Counted from the first letter of the stretch, positions 26,910 to 36,191 are shown. The stretch: 64,000 nt of DNA from Arthrobacter cheniae (GCF_003602275.1 NZ_QZVT01000001.1:30567-94566), one strand, 5' to 3'. Numbers and translations: made by a program. Notes: a model not told the origin generated them from the sequence alone.

Positions 26910-29081
26910 ATGGCGGAGCAGGTGGAGACTGCGACCCACTGCCCCTACTGCGCCCTCCAGTGCGCCATGACCGTCACCGCGGGCCACAGGCACAGCGACG
27001 ACCGGAGCGACGCCGTGACGGTCACCGGCCGCGAGTTCCCCACCAACCGCGGTGGCCTCTGCCGGAAGGGCTGGTCCGCAGCTGAACTGCTCCACCACCC
27101 GGACCGCCTCACCGCTCCCCTGCTGCGGGGCGCGGACGGGGTCCTGCGCGAGGCGGCCTGGGAGGACGTCCTCCAACTCATCAGCGAGCGCGTCCAGGCC
27201 ATCCAGGCGCAGCACGGCCGGGACGCCGTCGCGGTCTTCGGCGGTGGTGGCCTCACCAACGAGAAGGCGTACACCCTCGGCAAGTTCGCCCGACTCGCCC
27301 TGCGCACCTCCCGGATCGACTACAACGGCAGGTTCTGCATGTCGTCCGCCGCGGCCGCGGGAAACCGGGCCTTCGGCGTCGACCGCGGACTCCCCTTCCC
27401 CCTCGAGGACCTCGATACCGCCTCCGTGGTCCTGCTCCTCGGCTCCAATGCCGCGGATACCATGCCGCCCTTCGTCCAGCACCTCCGCGGCGCGCAGGCC
27501 GCAGGCGGACTGATCGTCGTCGATCCCCGGCGTTCCGCGACCGCCCGCCTCACCGAGCAGGGCAAGGGCGTCCACCTGCAGCCCACCCCCGGCACGGACC
27601 TCGCGCTCCTCCTCGGGCTGGCCCACGTGGTCGTCACCGAGGGCCTCGAGGACCGTCGTTTCCTCGAGTCCCGGACACGCGGGTACGACGACGTCGCACG
27701 CGGACTCGCACGCTGGTGGCCCGAGCGGGTGCAGGGCATCACGGGAGTTCCCGCAACCGCCATCCGCGCGACCGCGCGGTTGCTCGCCCGCGGAGCACGC
27801 AGTGGGGCGGACGGCGGGCCCGGCGCCTACATCCTTACTGGGCGGGGCATCGAGCAGCACGCCGACGGTACCGACACCACCACGGCCGCGATCAACCTCG
27901 CACTGCTGCTCGGCCTGCCCGGCACCCTGCACAGCGGTTACGGGACCCTCACCGGCCAGGGCAACGGTCAGGGCGGCCGCGAGCACGGGCAGAAGGCGGA
28001 CCAGCTGCCCGGCTACCGCAAGATCACCGATCCCGCCGCGCGCGCCCACGTCGCGTCCGTCTGGAACGTCCCCGAGGACGCCATCCCCGGTCCGGGTCTC
28101 CCCGCCGTGGAGCTCCTCGCATCCCTCGGCCGGCCCGGCGGCACCCGCTGCCTCTTCGTGCACGGCGCGAACATCGCGGTCTCGGCCCCGAATGCCTCGA
28201 CGGTGATGGACGGCCTCCGTTCCCTCGATCTCCTCGTCGTCTCCGATTTCTTCCTGTCGGAGACCGCGGTCATGGCCGACGTCGTCCTGCCGGTCCTGCA
28301 GTGGGCCGAGGAGGAGGGCACCGTCACCAACCTCGAGGGCCGTATCCTCCGACGTCGCCCCGCCGTCCTCCCACCCGCCGGCGCCCGCAGCGAACTGTGG
28401 ATCATGCAGGAGCTCGCGCGGCTGCTCGACGCTCCCTCCCTGTTCAGTGAGGACCCCTCGACGATGTTCGACGAGCTCGCCCGCGCGAGCGCCGGCGGGC
28501 TCGCCGACTATTCCGGGCTCGACTACGCCGTGCTCGACGCCGGAGTCCCCGCCTACTGGCCCTACCCGAGCGGAAGCACCGGCACCCCCCGCCTGTTCCT
28601 CGATACCTTCGCCCACCCGTCCGGACACGCCGTGCTGGTACCGGTCTCCCCCCGGATCGACGCGAACGCCGCCCGCGTCCCCGCCCCCCTGCTCCTCGCG
28701 ACGGGCCGCCTCCTCGAGCACTACCAGTCGGGCACGCAGACGCGGCGCGTCCCGGAACTGCTCGCGGCCCAGCCCGGAGCCCGCCTGCAGCTCCATCCCG
28801 CCACGGCGCAGGACCTCGGCATCAGCCAGGGCGAAGCCATCGTCGTCACGAGCGCCCACGGCGAAGCCCACGCCGTCGCAGACCTGACCACGGACATCCG
28901 CCAGGACACCGTCTTCCTCGCCTTCCATTACGCAGGGTCCGGCAGCGCCAACCTCCTCACGGGCAGCGCTACGGACCCGGTCTCGGGCATGCCGGAGTTC
29001 AAGACGACGCCGGTCCGGGTATCGGCCCTGTCCGCCCACGCGCGCGGCGAGGCTGCGCATCACCGGGAGGTCTTCGCATGA
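26910..29081 (+). CDS. nasC: assimilatory nitrate reductase, catalytic subunit
   Basis: Cytoplasmic molybdopterin-dependent nitrate reductase (723 aa) that makes nitrite. An N-terminal [4Fe-4S] site uses C11, C14, C18 and C51 (HCPYCALQC, GGLCRKG). C143 in GRFCMSSA is the expected Mo ligand. The molybdopterin domain and the C-terminal dinucleotide-binding domain follow. There is no Tat signal, in line with a cytoplasmic enzyme. It lacks the C-terminal [2Fe-2S] domain found in some NasA proteins; that function is carried by the next gene, which it overlaps by 4 nt (ATGA). Confidence 0.94.
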   Translation: MAEQVETATHCPYCALQCAMTVTAGHRHSDDRSDAVTVTGREFPTNRGGLCRKGWSAAELLHHPDRLTAPLLRGADGVLREAAWEDVLQLISERVQAIQAQHGRDAVAVFGGGGLTNEKAYTLGKFARLALRTSRIDYNGRFCMSSAAAAGNRAFGVDRGLPFPLEDLDTASVVLLLGSNAADTMPPFVQHLRGAQAAGGLIVVDPRRSATARLTEQGKGVHLQPTPGTDLALLLGLAHVVVTEGLEDRRFLESRTRGYDDVARGLARWWPERVQGITGVPATAIRATARLLARGARSGADGGPGAYILTGRGIEQHADGTDTTTAAINLALLLGLPGTLHSGYGTLTGQGNGQGGREHGQKADQLPGYRKITDPAARAHVASVWNVPEDAIPGPGLPAVELLASLGRPGGTRCLFVHGANIAVSAPNASTVMDGLRSLDLLVVSDFFLSETAVMADVVLPVLQWAEEEGTVTNLEGRILRRRPAVLPPAGARSELWIMQELARLLDAPSLFSEDPSTMFDELARASAGGLADYSGLDYAVLDAGVPAYWPYPSGSTGTPRLFLDTFAHPSGHAVLVPVSPRIDANAARVPAPLLLATGRLLEHYQSGTQTRRVPELLAAQPGARLQLHPATAQDLGISQGEAIVVTSAHGEAHAVADLTTDIRQDTVFLAFHYAGSGSANLLTGSATDPVSGMPEFKTTPVRVSALSAHARGEAAHHREVFA

Positions 29082-30601
29082 GCAGCACCGACGCACCCGT
29101 ACCGGAAAGGATCGTCGTGGTGGGCTTCGGGCCCGTCGCGGCCCGGCTCGTCGAGCACCTCGAGCCACTCGTCGCCGCAGGAACGGTGGCGCTGACGGTG
29201 ATCGGCCAGGAGCAGGACGCCGCGTACAACCGGGTGCTCGTTGCGGACGTCGCCGTCGGCCGTACGTCGGAGGCCGCCATCCGGCTCGCGGACGCGGCTG
29301 CGCTCATCGCCCTGGGTATCGACGTACGGCTCGGTGCGCACGTCGCGAGGGTGGACCGGCCCTTCCGGCGGGTCCTGCTCGACGACGGACAGGCCATCGG
29401 ATACGACCGGCTCGTACTCGCCACCGGGTCCCGCCCCCTCCTGCCCCGGCTCGACGGTCTGGACGGTGCGCGTTCCCTTCCGCCGGGCGTCAGCTTCCTC
29501 CGCGACCTCCGCGACGCGCGTGCCGTGTCAGCAGCCCTGGCCGCCCAGGAACGCATCGTGGTGCTGGGCGGCGGCATCCTCGGCATCGAGGCCGCCCTCG
29601 CCGCCGCCGAGGAAGGAGGGCGGGTCACGCTCGTCCACAACGGCCGGGCACCCATGGAGCGGTTCCTCGGTGAGGGCGCCAGGGTCCTGGCTGCCGCGCT
29701 GATGAAAGCCGGCATCACCGTGGTGGGCGGCGCCTCCACCGGGATCACGGTGACGGACGGACACTTCTCGGGGCTCATGCTCGAGGGCGGAACCCTGGTC
29801 GACGGCGGTGCCCTCGTGCTCGCCTGCGGCGTGCGTCCGCGGACCGAGCTCGCCGACGGCTGCGACCTGAACACCGCCGCCGGCATCCTCGTGGACCACG
29901 AGCTCCGCGCGCTCGACACCCGGGACATCTGGGCCATCGGTGACTGCGCCGAAGTGCGCTGCTGGGACGGCTCCTGCCTGGCCTGCGCCGGTGTCACCAC
30001 TCCGCAGGGCCTGATCGGGCCGGGCTGGCAGCAGGCCGACCAGCTCGGCATGGCCTTCGCCGCCGAGCTGTCCGGCACCCCGGCTGCCGTCGTCGGCCCT
30101 CCTGACCGGCGAAGTGCCGTCCTCGTGCTCAAGGCCCGGGGCCTGGATGCCGTCACCGCGGGTGAGACGGACGTGGATCCGTGGACGGTGGAACCCGGGC
30201 TGGCCGTCGCCGTCTGGACGGACCCGGGGCACGGGCGCTACGCCAAGATGGTCACGCGCGACGGCGTGCTGACGGGCCTGGTCTGCGTGGGCATGCCGCG
30301 GACCGGCGCCGAGCTGGTGCTGCTCTTCGAACGCCGGAGCGAGTTGCCCGCCGACCGCTCCAGCCTCCTGCGGCTCGACAGCATCGAGGGAGCCGTCGCA
30401 GCCCTGCCGCCCGGGCCGGACGCGACCCTGTGCCGGTGCGCGGGAGTCACGCGCGGCGTGGTGCAGGAGTCCGTGCAGCAGGGGTGTGCTTCGGTGAAGG
30501 AGGTCTCGGCGGGCACGCGGGCAGGGACCGGGTGCGGAAGCTGCCACGACGACATCAGGGCCGTGATCGAGCAGCACTTCTCCGTCGCGGTGGCATCCTG
30601 A
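29078..30601 (+). CDS. nasB: FAD-dependent electron-transfer subunit of nitrate reductase (NasB-like)
   Basis: A 507 aa protein with a NirB-like pyridine nucleotide-disulfide oxidoreductase fold: an FAD site VVVGFGPVAARLV near residue 12, NAD site VVLGGGILGIEAALA near 160, and DIWAIGDCAE near 287. A BFD-type [2Fe-2S] domain closes the protein (CRCAGVTRG and GTGCGSC). It has no siroheme domain. It should pass electrons from NAD(P)H to the nitrate reductase, whose gene it overlaps by 4 nt. It is similar to the N-terminal half of NirB encoded nearby. Confidence 0.9.
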   Translation: MSSTDAPVPERIVVVGFGPVAARLVEHLEPLVAAGTVALTVIGQEQDAAYNRVLVADVAVGRTSEAAIRLADAAALIALGIDVRLGAHVARVDRPFRRVLLDDGQAIGYDRLVLATGSRPLLPRLDGLDGARSLPPGVSFLRDLRDARAVSAALAAQERIVVLGGGILGIEAALAAAEEGGRVTLVHNGRAPMERFLGEGARVLAAALMKAGITVVGGASTGITVTDGHFSGLMLEGGTLVDGGALVLACGVRPRTELADGCDLNTAAGILVDHELRALDTRDIWAIGDCAEVRCWDGSCLACAGVTTPQGLIGPGWQQADQLGMAFAAELSGTPAAVVGPPDRRSAVLVLKARGLDAVTAGETDVDPWTVEPGLAVAVWTDPGHGRYAKMVTRDGVLTGLVCVGMPRTGAELVLLFERRSELPADRSSLLRLDSIEGAVAALPPGPDATLCRCAGVTRGVVQESVQQGCASVKEVSAGTRAGTGCGSCHDDIRAVIEQHFSVAVAS

Positions 30602-30653
30602 GGGGCACCGGCGTCCAGAGGGGCACCGGCGTCCTGAGAGGCACCGGCGTCCT
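30600..30653. repeat. three 18-bp tandem repeats after nasB
   Basis: Copies start at 30600, 30618 and 30636 with the unit GAGGGGCACCGGCGTCCT (single-base changes between copies). They fill the gap between two converging genes, covering the nasB stop codon. Confidence 0.8.
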
Positions 30654-30665
30654 GAGGCAGGGGTG

Positions 30666-31787
30666 CTACACGTGCAGCCGGTACCCGCGCTTGACCACGG
30701 TCTCCACCAGCTGCGGGTCGGGCAGGGATTTCCGCAGCCGGTTGACGTTCATGTCGAGTGCATGGCCGGCGCCTGTGTGGGCGAGCAGGTTCGTCAGGGC
30801 GTCGCGGCTGAGGACCGCGCCGCGCGCCGACAGCAGCGCCTTGAACAGCACGAGCTGGGCCGGCGCGAGGTCCACCTGCATGTCGTCGACCCGGACGGAC
30901 CTGCCGCGCACCTCGACGTACCCGGCACGCGTCCGCAGCTGCTCCACATGGTGCTCGGCGAGGTGGTCGCACACCAGGCGGATCAGCGCGCCCATCCGGA
31001 AGCGCTCGGGGACGATCGGCTCGATCCCGGCGTCGATCAGGGGCTGCGCGGTGACCGGCCCGACCGCCGCGGCGAGGACGCTCCGCTGGAAGCGCCGGAC
31101 GAGTTCCTCCTGGAGGCCCTGCTCGGCCGCCGTGCTGAAGAGGGCGTCGACGGCGGGCGCACTCGTGAAGGTGACGCAGTCCAGCTGCCCCGCGCACACG
31201 GCGTCGATCAGGCGCGGCAGGCGTTCGGAGCCCTCGGGCTTGATCCACCGGTAGGGCGTGACGGTGAGGAGGGTTGCTCCCGCGGCCCTCAGCCGCGCCA
31301 ACTGATGCGCATCGGCGTAGGCGTGCAGCTGCACGCCGATAATGAGGCCGGACAGGTCCTGCTGCAGCAGTTCGTCCACGAGCGTCGCCGTCGTCTCGTC
31401 GGAACTGATGCCGACGTCGTCGAGCCCTGCCGCTCGTACCGCTCCCCTGGCCTTGGGGCCGCGCACGTAGATGCGGCCCCCGCCGAGCACGTCGAGGAGG
31501 TCGTCGCCCAGCCCTGCCGCGTCCGCGGCCTCGAACCAGCGCCGCATTCCGTAGGCCGTGGTGATGATGAACAGATCGGGCCGGGCCTCGACCATCGCCG
31601 CGGTGTCGGCGAGCAACTCGACATCCTCGGCGATGGGCGCGATCTTCAGGGCGGGCGCGTGCAACACGGACGCACCGCGCCTCTCCAGGGCGTCGATGAG
31701 GTCTCCCGAGCGGCGGTCCGAGGTCACGCCGATGCGGAATCCGACGAGCTGGCCCCCTGTCGGGTCCGCGCGGATGGCCTCGGTCAT
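30666..31787 (-). CDS. nnaR: HemD-like / winged-helix regulator of nitrate assimilation
   Basis: A 373 aa fusion. Residues about 15-260 are a uroporphyrinogen-III synthase (HemD) fold (RIGVTSDRR, TFTSAPAVDALF, AAVGPVTAQPL). Residues about 275-373 are an OmpR-type DNA-binding domain (LLSARGAVLSRDALTNLL, ending KRGYRLHV). This architecture is that of NnaR, a nitrate-assimilation regulator known in Streptomyces and mycobacteria. Whether the HemD part still makes uroporphyrinogen III cannot be told. The start ATG overlaps the cobA stop (ATGA), so it is coupled to nirB-cobA. Confidence 0.88.
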   Translation of the reverse strand: MTEAIRADPTGGQLVGFRIGVTSDRRSGDLIDALERRGASVLHAPALKIAPIAEDVELLADTAAMVEARPDLFIITTAYGMRRWFEAADAAGLGDDLLDVLGGGRIYVRGPKARGAVRAAGLDDVGISSDETTATLVDELLQQDLSGLIIGVQLHAYADAHQLARLRAAGATLLTVTPYRWIKPEGSERLPRLIDAVCAGQLDCVTFTSAPAVDALFSTAAEQGLQEELVRRFQRSVLAAAVGPVTAQPLIDAGIEPIVPERFRMGALIRLVCDHLAEHHVEQLRTRAGYVEVRGRSVRVDDMQVDLAPAQLVLFKALLSARGAVLSRDALTNLLAHTGAGHALDMNVNRLRKSLPDPQLVETVVKRGYRLHV

Positions 31788-32839
31788 GATGCCAGCGATT
31801 CGGTCAGGCGCGCGAGGTGGGCGGCTTCGCCCTGTAGGTCGAGGCCTACGCGCACCACTTCCCCGATCACCAGGACGGCAGGCGACTGGCAGCGTGCGGC
31901 ACCCGCCGCCGTGACGATGGTGGAGAGTGTCCCCGCCGTCGTCCGTTGCGACGCGCTGTACCCGCGCTCGACGACGGCGACAGGCATGTCCGCCCGCATG
32001 CCGGCCCGCCCGAGGCCGGCGACGAGTTGCGGAAGCGTGGAGACGCCCATCAGGACGACGACGGTCCCGCCGAGGCCTGCCAGGTGGAGGTGCTCCTCGT
32101 CCGTCAGGGGTGCGTGGCCGGAGACGACCGTGAACAGGTGGCTGACTCCGCGGTGCGTGACCGGGATGCCCGCGGCGGCCGGCACGGAGATCGCGGAGCT
32201 GACGCCCGGGACCACGCGGCACGGTACTCCTGCCTGGATGCAGGCGGCGAGCTCCTCACTGCCGCGTCCGAAGACGAAAGGGTCTCCGCCCTTGAGCCGG
32301 ACGACGTGCCGCCCGGCCAGCGCGTGGTGAACCAGGAGGTCGTTGATGCCGGACTGCGGGACGCGATGGTGCCCAGGCAGCTTCCCGACGTCGATCAACT
32401 CGGCCGCCGGAGCGAGCTCCGCCAGCGCCTCCGTGGGGGCCAAGCGGTCGTACAGGACGATGTCGGCCTCCCGCAGTGCTTCAGCGGCGTCCAGTGTCAG
32501 CAGCCCCAGCGCGCCCGGTCCACCCCCGATCAGGGTCACGTGACCGGCCTCCACGGCAGCAGCCTCCCGGGTGAGCAGGACTCCGGCCCGGCGGCACTGA
32601 CCCCGCAGCGAACCTCCGCCGTCGGGTCCTCGCGGAGGTGCCTGTCCGTCCACCGGCGCCCCGTCCACCAGGACCACGAGGTCCGCGGCCTCGAGCACGG
32701 CCTGAGTCACCGCAACCGGATCCTGGAGGCGCTCCACGTCGGCTCCCGCGGCCCGATACCGTGCCACCGCCCTGCGTGAGAGCCGCTCCGCCCCGATGAC
32801 CAGGACGCGCCTGCCTGCCAGATCGATCTCGAGGTTCAT
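31784..32839 (-). CDS. cobA: uroporphyrinogen-III C-methyltransferase with degenerate N-terminal domain
   Basis: SAM-dependent methyltransferase that converts uroporphyrinogen III to precorrin-2 for siroheme; 351 aa. The SUMT domain starts near residue 100 (VTLIGGGPGALGLLT) and has DIVLYDRL, VVRLKGGDPFVFGRG and GIPVTHRG. Residues 1-95 look like a shortened Rossmann fold (RRVLVIGAERLSRRAV) related to the precorrin-2 dehydrogenase part of CysG, but the GxG nucleotide motif is lost and much of the domain is missing. The gene starts 2 nt after nirB and overlaps nnaR by 4 nt. Confidence 0.92.
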   Translation of the reverse strand: MNLEIDLAGRRVLVIGAERLSRRAVARYRAAGADVERLQDPVAVTQAVLEAADLVVLVDGAPVDGQAPPRGPDGGGSLRGQCRRAGVLLTREAAAVEAGHVTLIGGGPGALGLLTLDAAEALREADIVLYDRLAPTEALAELAPAAELIDVGKLPGHHRVPQSGINDLLVHHALAGRHVVRLKGGDPFVFGRGSEELAACIQAGVPCRVVPGVSSAISVPAAAGIPVTHRGVSHLFTVVSGHAPLTDEEHLHLAGLGGTVVVLMGVSTLPQLVAGLGRAGMRADMPVAVVERGYSASQRTTAGTLSTIVTAAGAARCQSPAVLVIGEVVRVGLDLQGEAAHLARLTESLAS

Positions 32840-32841
32840 GA

Positions 32842-35514
32842 TCAGCCTTCCCTCAGTGCTGGAGCTCCGGTTGCGGCGCGAACGGGGATCGCCACACCGA
32901 GGCCCACGCGGCGGGCGCCGGCCTCGATCTCGGCCGGGGTGGCGGGGCGCTGCTGCCCGCGCTCCTCGACGAGGACGATCGACTGGTCTGCGGCGTCGGG
33001 AGCGTTGACGAAGGAGCGGAACCGGCGGAGCCGGTCGGGATCCTTCAGCGTTGCCGCCCATTCGTCCTCGTAGTGCTCCACGTGCCGGGCCATGGCCGCC
33101 TCGAGGTCCTCGGCGATCCCGAGCGAGTCGTTGATGACCACGTCGCGCACATGCTCGAGGCCGCCGTCGAGGTCGTCCATCCAGCGTGCTGTCCGCTGCA
33201 TGCGATCCGCAGTCCGGATGTAGTACATGAGGTAGCGGTCGATATAGCGGATCAGAGTCTCGCCGTCGAGGTCCTGGGCGAGGAGCTGAGCGTGCGCGGG
33301 CTGGAAACCGCCATTGCCTCCGACGTACATGTTCCAGCCCTGGTCCGTGGCGATCACGCCCACGTCCTTGCTGCGTGCCTCCGCACACTCCCGGGCGCAC
33401 CCCGAGACGCCCATCTTGAACTTGTGCGGCGCGCGGAGCCCGCGGTACCGCATCTCGAGGTCGATCGCCATGGCCACCGAATCCTGCACGCCGAAGCGGC
33501 ACCAGGTGGACCCCACGCAGGACTTCACATTGCGGAGGGCCTTCCCGTAGGCCTGCCCGGACTCGAACCCCGCCTCGACGAGGATCTTCCAGATCTCCGG
33601 GAGCTGCTCCAGGCGGGCCCCGAAGAGGTCGATGCGCAGCGCTCCGGTGAGCTTGACGTACAGGCCGAACTGCTCGGCGACCTGCGCGATCACGGCGAGC
33701 TTCTGGGGTGTGATCTCCCCACCCGGGATGCGCGGCACCACCGAGTAGGTGCCGTTGCGCTGCATGTTCGCGAGCGCCCTGTCGTTGGTGTCCTGCAGGG
33801 CGCCGCGTCCGCCGTCGAGCACGTACTCCCCGCGCTGGGTGGCGAGGATGGAGCCGATGGCGGGCTTGCAGATGTCGCAGCCGTGGCCTGTCTTCGCCTC
33901 GTCCGTGACACCGAAGCGCTGGATGATGTCCTGGAAGGAAGCCAGGTCGAGGGCCTGGATGGCTTCGAACAGTTCGGGCCGTGACATCGCGAAGTGTTCG
34001 CAGATGCCCCGGGAGACAGTCTTTCCCGCCTTCGTGAGTTCGCTGTCCAACAGCTTCTTGAGCATGGGTACGCAGGAACCGCACTGGGTCCCGGCGCGGG
34101 AACAGGCCTTGAGTGACGGCATGTCGAGGGCGGGCTCCACCGCGGCACCGTCCTCATCCAGTCCGTGCACCGCGGAGCGGCACGCCCCGGCGGTGACGTT
34201 GTTGCAGGAGCAGAGGATGACGTCGTCGGGCAGTTCCGACTGGGGCGCCTCACCGCCGGCGGAGGACAGGTAGGCGCCGGGCTCGGCCGGGAGTTCCCGT
34301 CCCAGCAGGGGCCGGAGTGCCGAGTAGGGAGCGGCGTCGCCGACGAAGATGCCGCCGAGGAGCGTTTTCGCGTCATCCGTCACCACGAGCTTCTGGTACA
34401 GCCCGCGGGCAGGGTCGGCATAGACGATCTCGAGGCTCCCCTCCGCCTCCGCGAGCGCATCTCCGAAACTCGCCACCTCGACACCCGAGAGCTTGAGCTT
34501 GGTCGCGGTGTCGAAGCCGGGGAAGGTGGACAGGCCGCCGAGGATGCCGTCCGCGCAGACCTCGGCCATGGCGTTGGCCGGAGCCACGAGGCCCATGCTG
34601 ACACCCTCGTAGCTCGCCACTTCGCCGATAGCCCAGACGCCGGGCATCGCGGTCTCGCAGCCGGCGCCGATCACCACACCGCCGCGCGGCGCCACCTCGA
34701 GCCCTGCCTCACGTGCCAGTTTGTCGCGGGGCCGGATGCCGACGGCGAAGACCACCAGGTCCGCGGGGAGCACGGTTCCGTCGCTCAGGCCCACGGCGGT
34801 GACGCGGCCGTCGTCGTCCGTGTCGATCGACGTCGGTGCGCCGCCGCAGTGGATGCCGAGTCCCTTCGCGGTAATGAGGCGGCCGAGTGCCTGGCCGGCG
34901 CCCTGGTCGAGTTGTGCGTTCATGAGCCAGCCGGCGCGGTTGACCACGGTCGCCTCCGCACCGAGGTACTGCAGCCCTCCGGCCGCCTCGAGGCCGAGGA
35001 GCCCGCCGCCGATGACGACGGCGCGGGGCGCCCGCCCGAGCTCTGCCGACAGGCGGGCCGTTTCGGTGCGCAGCCACTGCACGTCGTCGAGGGTGCGATA
35101 GACGGCTGCCTGCTCGCCGTTGGCCAGGGGCAACCGCACGGCGTCGGACCCGGTGGCGAGGACGACGTCGTCGTACGCATACGTCCCACCCGACGCCCCG
35201 ACGACGCACCGCGCCGCGAGGTCGAGCCGGACGGCACGCTCCCCCGTGACGAGGCTGATCGCGGGCTCCCGCCACATGAGCGGTTCGCCCAGCGCGAGGT
35301 CGACGTCACCCGTCAGCGCGCTGCTCAGCGCCACGCGGTCGTACGGTGCGTGCGCCTCCTCGGTCAGGACCGTGACGTGCACGCCGTCCGTGCCGCGCCG
35401 CCAGAGCGCTTCGACGAAGCGGTGCGCCGCGGGTCCGCCGCCGACGACGACGATGCGCCGGTCCGTCGGTGCCGGGGCGCCCTCAGCGGGCCGGGATGAT
35501 CGCGTCTCGCTCAT
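32842..35514 (-). CDS. nirB: nitrite reductase (NAD(P)H) large subunit
   Basis: Reduces nitrite to ammonium in the cytoplasm; 890 aa. An FAD/NAD domain comes first (VVVGGGPAAHRFVEAL; VVIGGGLLGLEAAGG; VWAIGEVASY). A BFD [2Fe-2S] domain sits in the middle (CSCNNVTAG, GTQCGSC). The C-terminal half is the siroheme/[4Fe-4S] domain with the ligand pattern SCVGSTWC and GCAREC. GAAGG lies 8 nt before the ATG. It heads the operon nirB-cobA-nnaR. NirD, normally downstream of nirB, is here on the other strand and divergent. Confidence 0.96.
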   Translation of the reverse strand: MSETRSSRPAEGAPAPTDRRIVVVGGGPAAHRFVEALWRRGTDGVHVTVLTEEAHAPYDRVALSSALTGDVDLALGEPLMWREPAISLVTGERAVRLDLAARCVVGASGGTYAYDDVVLATGSDAVRLPLANGEQAAVYRTLDDVQWLRTETARLSAELGRAPRAVVIGGGLLGLEAAGGLQYLGAEATVVNRAGWLMNAQLDQGAGQALGRLITAKGLGIHCGGAPTSIDTDDDGRVTAVGLSDGTVLPADLVVFAVGIRPRDKLAREAGLEVAPRGGVVIGAGCETAMPGVWAIGEVASYEGVSMGLVAPANAMAEVCADGILGGLSTFPGFDTATKLKLSGVEVASFGDALAEAEGSLEIVYADPARGLYQKLVVTDDAKTLLGGIFVGDAAPYSALRPLLGRELPAEPGAYLSSAGGEAPQSELPDDVILCSCNNVTAGACRSAVHGLDEDGAAVEPALDMPSLKACSRAGTQCGSCVPMLKKLLDSELTKAGKTVSRGICEHFAMSRPELFEAIQALDLASFQDIIQRFGVTDEAKTGHGCDICKPAIGSILATQRGEYVLDGGRGALQDTNDRALANMQRNGTYSVVPRIPGGEITPQKLAVIAQVAEQFGLYVKLTGALRIDLFGARLEQLPEIWKILVEAGFESGQAYGKALRNVKSCVGSTWCRFGVQDSVAMAIDLEMRYRGLRAPHKFKMGVSGCARECAEARSKDVGVIATDQGWNMYVGGNGGFQPAHAQLLAQDLDGETLIRYIDRYLMYYIRTADRMQRTARWMDDLDGGLEHVRDVVINDSLGIAEDLEAAMARHVEHYEDEWAATLKDPDRLRRFRSFVNAPDAADQSIVLVEERGQQRPATPAEIEAGARRVGLGVAIPVRAATGAPALREG

Positions 35515-35640
35515 TGTGGTGCCTTCCGTCCGGACCTGGTGGCCCTGCTCCTGGTTCCACAGTACGAAGGCGCGGTGTCCCCTGTGTGTCGCCCATGTAT
35601 CGCGACGTTAACTTCGCGCTCACGGGACCGCCGGAGCATG

Positions 35641-35667
35641 GTGAGCCGCTCGTTACCGTGACGCAAC
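35641..35667 (+). promoter_or_regulatory. GlnR-like box between nirB and nirD
   Basis: GTGAG-n6-GTTAC-n6-GCAAC with an 11-bp period; the GTTAC-n6-GCAAC pair is a good match to the actinobacterial GlnR core. It lies in the 239-bp region between the divergent nirB and nirD starts and could serve both. Confidence 0.45.
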
Positions 35668-35753
35668 AGCCCCGGGACGTGGGCGACACGTGCGGTGCCT
35701 AGCGTTGACCCCAACGCACAGCGGAGACGTCAGCCACCATCGAGGAGAACGCC

Positions 35754-36116
35754 ATGACCGAGCTCATCCTGCAGCGTCCTGGGACATCGGAGACCAGCTG
35801 GGTCCCGGTCTGCCGCCTCGATGACCTCGAGGTGTGTTGGGGTGAGGCGGCCCTGGTCGACGGCGAGCAGATCGCCCTGTTCCGGCTGCCGGGCGATCAA
35901 CTCCACGCCGTCGGGAACATCGATCCGCGCACCCGGGCGGCCGTCATGGCCCGGGGCATCGTCGGTTCCCGGGGCACCGCTCCGACCATCGCCTCACCCC
36001 TCCACAAGGAGGTCTACGACCTCGTGACCGGGGCCTGCCTGTCCGGCGGCGAGGGACTCCGCGCCTACCGGGTCAGGTGCGTCGGCGGCGTCGTCGAGGT
36101 CGGCATTGCCGCCTGA
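35754..36116 (+). CDS. nirD: nitrite reductase (NAD(P)H) small subunit
   Basis: Rieske-fold small subunit of nitrite reductase, 120 aa, without the cluster-binding Cys/His pairs, as usual for NirD. WVPVCRLDDLE at the start and ASPLHKEVYDLVTGACL near the end are characteristic. GAGGAG precedes the ATG. It is divergent from nirB, and the sirohydrochlorin chelatase gene follows 75 nt later with its own -10 box. Confidence 0.93.
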   Translation: MTELILQRPGTSETSWVPVCRLDDLEVCWGEAALVDGEQIALFRLPGDQLHAVGNIDPRTRAAVMARGIVGSRGTAPTIASPLHKEVYDLVTGACLSGGEGLRAYRVRCVGGVVEVGIAA

Positions 36117-36178
36117 CATCCCCGCCGCACTTCGACCCGCATGTCGACCCGGACTTCGGCCCGCGCGTCGGTCGATGC

Positions 36179-36184
36179 TTAGAT
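36179..36184 (+). promoter_or_regulatory. leaderless -10 box of the chelatase gene
   Basis: TTAGAT ends 7 nt before the ATG at 36192. Confidence 0.4.
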
Positions 36185-36191
36185 TGCTGCC

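Noticed and set aside
25419-29168. Very long open frame on the minus strand opposite narK and nitrate reductase
   Set aside because: It is a by-product of GC-rich codons; the plus-strand genes carry complete family motifs, and the antisense product is low-complexity Gly/Glu/Arg.
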